Positions 32,907-39,952 of a stretch of 64,000 nt of DNA are shown piece by piece. Position 1 is the first letter of the stretch. The number at the start of each line of letters is the position of its first letter. Both the position numbers and the translations under genes were made by a program. The notes beneath the pieces are model-generated. The model did no database searches and was not told the origin of the DNA. It was given only the letters and a program-made list of their open reading frames with translations. Source of the DNA: Actinoallomurus bryophytorum (GTDB lineage Bacteria > Actinomycetota > Actinomycetes > Streptosporangiales > Streptosporangiaceae); NCBI RefSeq assembly GCF_006716425.1, contig NZ_VFOZ01000001.1, positions 7,177,237 through 7,241,236 on the forward strand, read 5' to 3'.

Positions 32907-34190
32907 CTACTTCCACCCCGGCTTGGGGTTGACGATGTTCTTCGTGGTCGCCAGGTCCGGCGGGCCGACGACCTCGACCTTGCCGGACTGCCACTGCGCG
33001 AGCAGGAACTTGCCGTTCGGCTCACCGGTCGGCTTCCAGCTCAGCGGCCCCAGGATCGTCTGCACCGTGTGGGCGTGCAGCCAGTCCCGGATCTTGTCCT
33101 GGTCGACGGAGCCGACCTTCTCCGCGGCGGCCTGGAGCACCTGCGCCGCGGCGAAGCCGTCGGCGGCGTCCTCGGCGGGGTCGGCGTTGTAGGCCTTCTT
33201 GTAGGCGGCGACGAAGTCCGCGTTGACCGGGGTCGTCGCGTCCTCGTCCCAGCTGACCGTGTAGAAGACGCCCTCGGTGTTGGCCTCGCCGATGCCCTTG
33301 CTGTACTGGCCGGCGTTGCTGGGCGCGGAGGTCTGGAAGAGGGCCTTCGGCGAGTAGTTCAGCTGCTTGAGCGCGCGGACCAGCCCGACGCCGTCCTCGA
33401 ACACCGCACCCTGGGCGATCAGGTCGGGCTTCTTGCCGGCGAGCGTGCTGGCGATGGTCTGGAAGTTCGTCGTGTCGGCGGGGTAGACCGAGCTGTAGAC
33501 CGTCTTGACGCCGAGGGCCTCCAGCTCCTTCTGCATGGTCTGGATCACGGGCTTGGCGAACGGGTCGTCCTGGGTCGGGTAGGCCGCCGTCTTCGGGCGC
33601 GAGGCCGGAGGCAGCGACTTGACCCAGTCGACGAAGACGTCGGCCTGGTGCGGCGCGCTCGCCTGCTGGGCGAAGAAGAGGTACTTGAAGTTGCGCGTGA
33701 ACATGTTGGTCGCGCCGCCGGCCGGCTCGACGAAGACCATGCCGTTCTTCTCGGCGACCGCCGAGGCGGCGTAGTTCAGCAGCGAGGAGAAGGTGCCGAG
33801 CAGCAGGTCGACCTTGTTCTGCGTGATCAGCTTCGTGTAGTCCGAGACCACGGTGTCCTGGCTGCTGGCGTCGTCAGTGATCTTGAGCTGGACCTGACGG
33901 CCCAGGATGCCGCCCTTGGCGTTGACCATGTCGCGCCAGATCTCGTAGCCGCGCTTGGCCTCGTTGCCCGGCTGGGCGAAGTCACCGGTCAGGGGGAGGG
34001 AGGCGCCGACGACGATCGGCTTCTTGGTATCACCACCGGACGACTGAGAGGGCCGCTGGCCGCACGCCGTCAGCGCCATGGCCGCCACGACGACCCCGGC
34101 CACGGTCCTCCGGCTTCGACCCCGTCGACGCATACCCGCGAGCGCGGATCCGCCACGGATCTTGGGTTGCCAGGGAGATGAGGCGGTCAT
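32907..34190 (-). CDS. LIV-type solute-binding lipoprotein
   Basis: 427 residues. After about 19 cytosolic residues and an Arg-rich stretch (MRRRGRSRR), a hydrophobic segment ends in the lipobox LTAC, so the mature protein is lipid-anchored. The receptor domain is the periplasmic-binding type 1 fold (IVVGASLPLTGDFAQPGNEAKRGYEIW). The ATG at 34190 has AGGAGGG 6 bp upstream; the Met before RRRGRS would also serve. The family binds amino acids, amides and aromatic acids. First gene of the importer operon, behind a LacI-type operator at 34232-34245. Confidence 0.92.
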   Translation of the reverse strand: MTASSPWQPKIRGGSALAGMRRRGRSRRTVAGVVVAAMALTACGQRPSQSSGGDTKKPIVVGASLPLTGDFAQPGNEAKRGYEIWRDMVNAKGGILGRQVQLKITDDASSQDTVVSDYTKLITQNKVDLLLGTFSSLLNYAASAVAEKNGMVFVEPAGGATNMFTRNFKYLFFAQQASAPHQADVFVDWVKSLPPASRPKTAAYPTQDDPFAKPVIQTMQKELEALGVKTVYSSVYPADTTNFQTIASTLAGKKPDLIAQGAVFEDGVGLVRALKQLNYSPKALFQTSAPSNAGQYSKGIGEANTEGVFYTVSWDEDATTPVNADFVAAYKKAYNADPAEDAADGFAAAQVLQAAAEKVGSVDQDKIRDWLHAHTVQTILGPLSWKPTGEPNGKFLLAQWQSGKVEVVGPPDLATTKNIVNPKPGWK

Positions 34191-34381
34191 GAGCCCTCCT
34201 CTGTGAGCTTTGTGACGCCTGGAATTAACACCGCAAACGATTGCGATGGCCAGCAGCATGCGGTTCAATCCTCTTGACTGTCAAGAGCTCTCCGACCTGG
34301 GTTCGGCTTCGTTGTGCAAACGAGTGCGGCCGGCACCGCGGTGAGATCGACGCTGGGCATCAGGAGGGAGAGCCGCGGATC
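34191..34381. promoter_or_regulatory. Divergent control region with two LacI-type operators
   Basis: CGCAA-ACGA-TTGCG (34232-34245) and TGCAA-ACGA-GTGCG (34315-34328) lie on either side of the palindrome CTCTTGACTGTCAAGAG (34271-34287). The palindrome holds back-to-back -35 boxes: TTGACA on the minus strand (34279-34284) and TTGACT on the plus strand (34274-34279). So one region drives the importer leftwards and the LacI operon rightwards, each with its own operator. Confidence 0.7.
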
Positions 34382-35308
34382 GTGACCCGGGAACTCGTGG
34401 TCGGCGCCTTCAGCCCGTCCGTGCTGCTTCGCGTGGCCCGGCGCCTCGGCCTGCTCGACGAGCGAGGCCTGAACGTGCTCGAGGAGCCCGTTCCCTCCTC
34501 TCCCGCGCAGTGCAGAGCGCTGCTCGACGGCGACCTCGACGCGACGCTCACCAGCCCCGACAACGTGATCGCCTACCGCTTCGTGCCGGACAACCCGCTG
34601 GGCGAGACCGCCGACGTCACGATCGTGGCGGCCGTGGACCGTGGCCTCGGGCTGGGCGTCTACGCGCGGCCGGGGCTCACCGCGGCCGACCTGACAGACG
34701 CGAACATCGGGGTCGACGTGCCCGGCTCCGGGTTCGCCTTCGGACTCTACGCACTGCTGGAGTCCCTCGGCCTGGACCGCGGCGACTACCAGGTCGCCGC
34801 GCTGGGCTCCACGCCCCGGCGGCTCGAGGCGCTGCTGGCCGGCGACTGCGACGCGACGATGCTGAACGCCGGCAACGAGCTGCGGGCCGAAGACGCCGGC
34901 GCGGTGCGGCTCGCCGGGCTCACCGACGTGTGTCATCCCTACCTCGGCACGGTCCTGAGCACGGTCGGCGACCACCGGCGGGCGGACGTCGGCGCACTCG
35001 CCGGCGCCCTGCGCGAGGCCGCCGGTGAGGTGGTGGCCGGCAACGCCGATGACCTGGTCGTGGAGGAGGCGTCCGCGGCGCTGAGGCTTCCGCCCGCCCT
35101 CGCGTCGAGGTATCTCCAACGCCTGAAGGATCCGGCGGAGGGCCTCGTCGCCGACGGGATCGTCGACCCGCGGGCGATGGAGACCGTCCTCGGCCTGCGG
35201 CGAAGGTACCTGCCGGCGCTGGTCGACGGGGCCGACGTGCTCGCGACCGCGCTCGACCCTTCACGTGGCCTGGTCGACCCGCACCCGTACCCGGCCGCCG
35301 GGCGATGA
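34382..35308 (+). CDS. NMT1/SsuA-like binding protein without signal peptide
   Basis: 308 residues from the GTG at 34382. Periplasmic-binding type 2 fold of the NMT1/THI5/SsuA kind (DLDATLTSPDNVIAYRF, GVDVPGSGFAFGLYALLE, GDCDATMLNAGNELRA). No N-terminal hydrophobic segment or lipobox is seen and no SsuB/SsuC partner is nearby, so it is probably cytosolic and not part of an importer. It may sense the pathway compound or be a diverged enzyme of the THI5/decarboxylase kind. AGGAGGG lies 13 bp upstream, rather far. It overlaps the MFS gene by 4 bp. Confidence 0.72.
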   Translation: MTRELVVGAFSPSVLLRVARRLGLLDERGLNVLEEPVPSSPAQCRALLDGDLDATLTSPDNVIAYRFVPDNPLGETADVTIVAAVDRGLGLGVYARPGLTAADLTDANIGVDVPGSGFAFGLYALLESLGLDRGDYQVAALGSTPRRLEALLAGDCDATMLNAGNELRAEDAGAVRLAGLTDVCHPYLGTVLSTVGDHRRADVGALAGALREAAGEVVAGNADDLVVEEASAALRLPPALASRYLQRLKDPAEGLVADGIVDPRAMETVLGLRRRYLPALVDGADVLATALDPSRGLVDPHPYPAAGR

Positions 35309-36477
35309 CCCCGGACTCCTCGCGGGTGCCGCGACAGCTGCAGGTGGTCGCCTTCGTCAGCACGCTGGATCGCTTCGCGATGCCGCCCATGCTGATCGCG
35401 ATGGCCCACGACTTCGACGTGCCGCTGTCGTCGATCATCAACGCGGCGGGTGTCTACTTCCTGGCGTACGGGCTGATGCAGCCGGTGTGGGGAATGGTCT
35501 CGGACCGCGTCGGCCTGGTGAAGACGATGCGGGTGGCACTGGCGCTCGCCGCGGTGAGCACGATCGCGGCGGCGTTCAGCGGGACCGCGCTCACGCTCGG
35601 CATCGCGCGGGGACTCGCCGGGGCGTGCTTCAGCGCGGCGATTCCCGCGAGCCTCATCTACATCGGCGACACGGTGCCGTCCGACCGGCGGCAGCCGGAG
35701 GTGACCCGGCTCATGGCCGGGGTCGCGCTGGGCACCGGGCTGGCCTCGGTGGGCGCGGGCACGCTGGCGGAGTTCACCAGCTGGCGCCTGGTGTTCGTCC
35801 TGACCGGGCTCTTCGCCCTCGTCCTCATCGTCACCCTCGGGCGCCTCACGCGGCCGCCGATGACGCGTGAGAACGCCGGGGTGCTCATGCCGCTGATGGC
35901 CGTCGTCCGTTCCGGGCCGACCCGCGTGGTGCTGGCACTGGCCTTCCTCGAAGGGATGGTGCTGCTCGGCGTGCTGACCCTGCTGCCCGCCGCCGTCGAG
36001 GCGACCGGGGCCAGCGCGTCGGTCGCCGGGACCGTCACCGCGGTGTACGGCCTCGCCGTGCTCGGGTTCGCCCGCCTGGTGGGGGCGATGGCGCGCCGTA
36101 CGCGCGCCGCACGGCTCATCGCGCTCGGCGCCTGCGCGGCCGCGGCCGGCTGCGCCCTGCTCACGGTGGCGCGCGCCCCCGTCGTGGCACTGGTTGCCGC
36201 TGGGCTCCTCGGCCTGGCCTGGGTCTCGATGCACTCATCGCTGCAGACGTGGGCCACGGAGGTCCTGCCCGGCGTACGCGCCACGGTGGTGTCGGCGTTC
36301 GCCGGCGCGCTGTTCCTCGGCAGCGCCGTGTCCGCCAAGATCGCCGGAGGATTCGCGGAGGCGCACCGATACGCTCTAATCTTCGGCTGGGCCACGATGC
36401 TGGCGGTCATACTCGGGCTGTTCGCGACCCTCGGGCGGGCGCGATGGATCGGACCGGAAGGAGGCCCCGGCCCATGA
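35305..36477 (+). CDS. MFS transporter
   Basis: 390 residues, 12 helices predicted. The loop 2-3 motif GMVSDRVGLVKTMR corresponds to GxxxDRxGRR in relaxed form. ATGA overlap with the upstream gene and 4-bp overlap with LacI downstream place it in one transcript. It may import the pathway substrate as a second route, or export a toxic intermediate; the sequence does not decide. Confidence 0.88.
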   Translation: MTPDSSRVPRQLQVVAFVSTLDRFAMPPMLIAMAHDFDVPLSSIINAAGVYFLAYGLMQPVWGMVSDRVGLVKTMRVALALAAVSTIAAAFSGTALTLGIARGLAGACFSAAIPASLIYIGDTVPSDRRQPEVTRLMAGVALGTGLASVGAGTLAEFTSWRLVFVLTGLFALVLIVTLGRLTRPPMTRENAGVLMPLMAVVRSGPTRVVLALAFLEGMVLLGVLTLLPAAVEATGASASVAGTVTAVYGLAVLGFARLVGAMARRTRAARLIALGACAAAAGCALLTVARAPVVALVAAGLLGLAWVSMHSSLQTWATEVLPGVRATVVSAFAGALFLGSAVSAKIAGGFAEAHRYALIFGWATMLAVILGLFATLGRARWIGPEGGPGP

Positions 36478-37532
36478 AACCCAAGCGGCCTGCCGGAATC
36501 CAGCAGGCGGGGGCACAACCGGTCACGCTACGCGACGTCGCCCAGGCCGCCGGGGTGCACACCGCGACCGCGTCACGTGCGCTCAACCCCAAGGCACGGC
36601 AGCTGGTCAACGCCGAGACGGTACGCCGCGTGGTGCGGGCCGCCGAGACGCTGGGCTACCAGCCGAATCCCATCGCGCGGAGCCTCAAGACCTCCAAGTC
36701 GGCCACCGTGGGCCTCGTCCTCCCCGACCTGACGAACCCGCTGTTCCCGCCGATCGTCCGCGGGATCGAGAACGTCCTCGAGGCGGCCGGCTACAGCGCC
36801 CTCATCGTCAACACCGACAACGACCCGGACCGCGAGCGAGCACTGATCGAATCGCTCCGGTCGCGGCAGGTCGAGGGCCTCATCGTCGCCACCGCACGGC
36901 TCGAACACCCTCTCCTGCGGCAGCTACAGGAGCAGGACGTCAAGATCGTCCTCATCAATCGCCGGATCGAGAACCTGCAGATGCCCTTCGTCGTCGGCGA
37001 CGACGCCACCGGCATCGCGCTGGCGGTGAAACACCTGGTCGACCTCGGCCACACGCGGATCGCCCACATCGCGGGCCCGCAGATCACCTCGACGGGCCTC
37101 GACCGGTCGCGGGCGTTCCGGCATGCCGTACGCGACTACGGGGCCGCGGAGGACCCGGCCCTCATCGTCGAGTGCGCGCACTGGAGCGAGGGCGACGGCG
37201 CAGGCGCGATGCGCGAGCTGCTCGACCGGGGGAGCGGCTGCACGGCCGTCGTCGCCGGCAACGACCTGATCGCGCTGGGCTGCTACGACGTGTTCGCCGA
37301 ACGCGGCATCTCGTGCCCTGAGGACATCAGCGTGGTCGGCTTCAACGACATGCCCTTCCTCGACAAGCTCCGCCCGCCTCTGACGACCCTGGGCGTGCCC
37401 CATCACGAGCTCGGCGCCGAGGCCGCGCGCATGCTGCTCGACTGCATCGAGGAGCCACAGCGCCACCCGCGTTCGCTGCTGCTCCCCGTCTCCCTGGTCG
37501 TGCGCGACTCCACCGCGCCCCCGCGCACCTGA
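36474..37532 (+). CDS. LacI-family transcriptional regulator
   Basis: 352 residues. Helix-turn-helix at about 18-65 (VTLRDVAQAAGVHTATASRAL) with the hinge helix PNPIARSLKTSKS, then a type 1 periplasmic-binding effector domain (VGLVLPDLTNPLFPPIVRGIE). Start ATG 36474 with GGAAGGAGG upstream. Last gene of the operon behind the divergent control region. The four CGCAA/TGCAA-WCGA-type dyads in the window have the central CG and 14-bp length of LacI sites, so this is their likely owner, including its own promoter. Confidence 0.92.
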   Translation: MKPKRPAGIQQAGAQPVTLRDVAQAAGVHTATASRALNPKARQLVNAETVRRVVRAAETLGYQPNPIARSLKTSKSATVGLVLPDLTNPLFPPIVRGIENVLEAAGYSALIVNTDNDPDRERALIESLRSRQVEGLIVATARLEHPLLRQLQEQDVKIVLINRRIENLQMPFVVGDDATGIALAVKHLVDLGHTRIAHIAGPQITSTGLDRSRAFRHAVRDYGAAEDPALIVECAHWSEGDGAGAMRELLDRGSGCTAVVAGNDLIALGCYDVFAERGISCPEDISVVGFNDMPFLDKLRPPLTTLGVPHHELGAEAARMLLDCIEEPQRHPRSLLLPVSLVVRDSTAPPRT

Positions 37533-37588
37533 CCGGTCAGGAATCGAGAAGCGCGCGTCACGGAGCCGGAACTAGCTTGATCGGCATG
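37533..37588 (+). repeat. Duplicated promoter/operator, copy 1
   Basis: These 56 bp match 38670-38725 with 8 mismatches and no gaps, and both copies end exactly at the ATG of a VOC gene. The first 20 bp (CCGGTCAGGAATCGAGAAGC) are identical in both. Likely binding site of the AraC regulator encoded between the two. Confidence 0.75.
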
Positions 37589-38200
37589 GCTCCCATCGAA
37601 TCCGTCACCCTTGAGGTGGCCGACCCCACCGCCGTCAACGGCTTCTACACCGACGCCTTCGGGCTGGACACTCAGGTACGCCTGCGGGCCTCTGAGGCAC
37701 CGACGGACGGCTTCCGCGGGTTCACGCTGTCGCTCACGGTCTCCCAGCCGGGCACCGTCGACGCCCTCGTCGGCGCCGCCCTCGACGCCGGCGCGTCGAC
37801 GCTGAAACCGGCCGCCAAGTCGTTCTGGGGCTACGGCGGCGTCGTACGAGCCCCGGACGGGGCGATCTGGAAGATCGCGACCTCGGAGAAGAAGGACACC
37901 GGCCCGGCCACCCGGCAGATCGACAAGATCGTGCTCCTGCTGGGAGTCGACGACATGGCCGCGAGTAAGCGGTTCTACGTCGACCGCGGCCTCGCCGTGG
38001 CAAAAAGCATTCCCCGCAAGTACGTCGAGTTCGACACCGCGTCGAGTCCCGTCAGTCTGGCGCTCTACGGGCGCCGTGCCCTTGCCAAGGACGCCGGCGT
38101 CCCTGCCGAGGGCACCGGATCGCACCGGCTCACGATCGGCGGCGATGCCGGGTCCTTCACCGACCCTGACGGGTTCGCGTGGGAGACCGCGTCGCTCTGA
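37586..38200 (+). CDS. VOC-family protein, two tandem domains
   Basis: 204 residues with two glyoxalase-like halves (IESVTLEVADPTAVNGFYTDAFG and IDKIVLLLGVDDMAASKRFYVDRG). Metal-ligand positions are poorly conserved (no obvious His pair), so it may bind a ligand, such as a drug, rather than catalyse. ATG at 37586; a TTG at 37577 is possible. It stands behind copy 1 of the 56-bp promoter repeat. Probably controlled by the AraC gene 52 bp downstream. Confidence 0.8.
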   Translation: MAPIESVTLEVADPTAVNGFYTDAFGLDTQVRLRASEAPTDGFRGFTLSLTVSQPGTVDALVGAALDAGASTLKPAAKSFWGYGGVVRAPDGAIWKIATSEKKDTGPATRQIDKIVLLLGVDDMAASKRFYVDRGLAVAKSIPRKYVEFDTASSPVSLALYGRRALAKDAGVPAEGTGSHRLTIGGDAGSFTDPDGFAWETASL

Positions 38201-38252
38201 GCCGGGTCACGCGGCACTGCCGCACCACGGCCATCGGTCAAAGGAGCTCTCG

Positions 38253-38717
<465 letters not shown>

Positions 38718-38722
38718 ATGCC

Positions 38723-39133
38723 ATGGACATCACCATCCACGCGAGCTCTCTCCCGCACGACGACCCGGACGCCGCCCTGGCCTTCTACCGCGACACCCTC
38801 GGCTTCGAGGTCCGCAGTGACGTCGGAAACGGCAAGATGCGCTGGATCACGGTCGGCCCCGCCGGCCAGCCCGGCACGTCGATCCTCCTGGCGCCGCCGG
38901 CCGCCGACCCCGGGGTCACCGACGACGAGCGCCGTACCATCGCCGAGATGATGGCCAAGGGCACCTACGGCTGGATCCTGCTGGCCACCGCCGACCTGAA
39001 CGACACCTTCGAGAAGGTGCAGGCCGGCGGGGCCGAGGTCGTCCAGGAGCCGACCGAGCAGCCGTACGGGGTTCGCGACTGCGCCTTCCGCGATCCCGCG
39101 GGCAACCTGATCCGCATCCAGGAGCTGCGCTGA
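38723..39133 (+). CDS. VOC-family protein
   Basis: 136 residues, one complete glyoxalase-fold domain pair (ASSLPHDDPDAALAFYRDTLGFEVR, then YGVRDCAFRDPAGNLIRIQEL). The C-terminal RDPxGNxIxI(Q)E is the usual VOC ending with a metal-ligand Glu. Sits 5 bp after the AraC gene and has its own copy of the promoter repeat. AraC-VOC pairs are common in actinomycetes; substrate unknown. Confidence 0.85.
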   Translation: MDITIHASSLPHDDPDAALAFYRDTLGFEVRSDVGNGKMRWITVGPAGQPGTSILLAPPAADPGVTDDERRTIAEMMAKGTYGWILLATADLNDTFEKVQAGGAEVVQEPTEQPYGVRDCAFRDPAGNLIRIQELR

Positions 39134-39227
39134 GCCACCGCCGCGAGCCGCGTCTGAGCGGCCCTCGGGCCGGCCACAGGGCTCCGTGACCGGGCACCGC
39201 GCCGATCGCCGGCGGTGACACCGGCGC

Positions 39228-39830
39228 TCAGGAGCTTCCGACCAGGTCCTCGGCCGTGACGCTGGACGCGCCGGGCGTCTCGTCCGCGACGAGTTCCAGC
39301 GCGAGCATGACGCCGGCGACGTTGCGTTCCTCGGGCGTGGTGTCGGTGTCCTGCAGCATGGTCGTCGCGGCGTTGACCGCCACCAGGGCCATCGCCGTCT
39401 TGAGCTGGACGATCGCCGGGGCGTCCGGGCTGGTCAGCAGGCGGGTCATCGTCCGGAGACGTGCGTGCAGCTTTTCGCCCACGGCCAGTTCGCGCATGGT
39501 CGACTTGCTGTCCTGGATCAGCCGCCTCATGCCCGGCGGCCACTGGCCGGCGAGGCGGGCGTACCGCTGGATCAGCCCCTGCCGGGTCTCCAGCGTGCCC
39601 GGCTGCTCGCGGAGCCAGGCGATGATCTCGTCCATGTCCGCGAGGAGCTTGTCGAAGAGGCTGACGGCGATGTCCTCTTTCGTATTGAAGTGGTAGTACA
39701 GCGCCGCCTTGGTCACGTCCAGCCGCTCGGCGATCTCGCGCAGCGAGGTCTTCTCGTAGCCGTGCTCGGCGAACAGCTCGAGCGCGACCGCCTGGATCTT
39801 CTCGCGCGTGTCGCTTCGTCGCTCGCCCAT
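39228..39830 (-). CDS. TetR-family transcriptional regulator
   Basis: 200 residues. Helix-turn-helix at 8-55 (REKIQAVALELFAEHGYEKTSLREIAERLDVTKAALYYHFNTKEDI), then an all-helical ligand domain. The ATG at 39830 gives the conserved N-terminus (MGERRSDTREKI). It diverges from an MFS efflux pump across an inverted repeat (39852-39922): the standard layout for a repressor that is released by the pump's substrate. Confidence 0.92.
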   Translation of the reverse strand: MGERRSDTREKIQAVALELFAEHGYEKTSLREIAERLDVTKAALYYHFNTKEDIAVSLFDKLLADMDEIIAWLREQPGTLETRQGLIQRYARLAGQWPPGMRRLIQDSKSTMRELAVGEKLHARLRTMTRLLTSPDAPAIVQLKTAMALVAVNAATTMLQDTDTTPEERNVAGVMLALELVADETPGASSVTAEDLVGSS

Positions 39831-39851
39831 CGCTGTCCTCTCGGCACTTGA

Positions 39852-39922
39852 CTTACTTGACGCCCGGCTAGTTGGTAGCTTACCGTACGTCATGGAGTAT
39901 TACTAGCCGGTCGACAAGTAAG
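39852..39922. promoter_or_regulatory. Large inverted repeat, TetR operator region
   Basis: CTTACTTG-N4-CCGGCTAGT (39852-39872) is mirrored by ACTAGCCGG-N4-CAAGTAAG (39902-39922), 17 of 21 positions paired, with 29 bp between. It lies between the TetR start (39830) and the TTG start of the pump (39953). Each arm probably holds one regulator dimer or a half of a larger assembly. Confidence 0.75.
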
Positions 39923-39952
39923 CGGGCCGGGCGTCGAGTTGGGGGTTGAACG

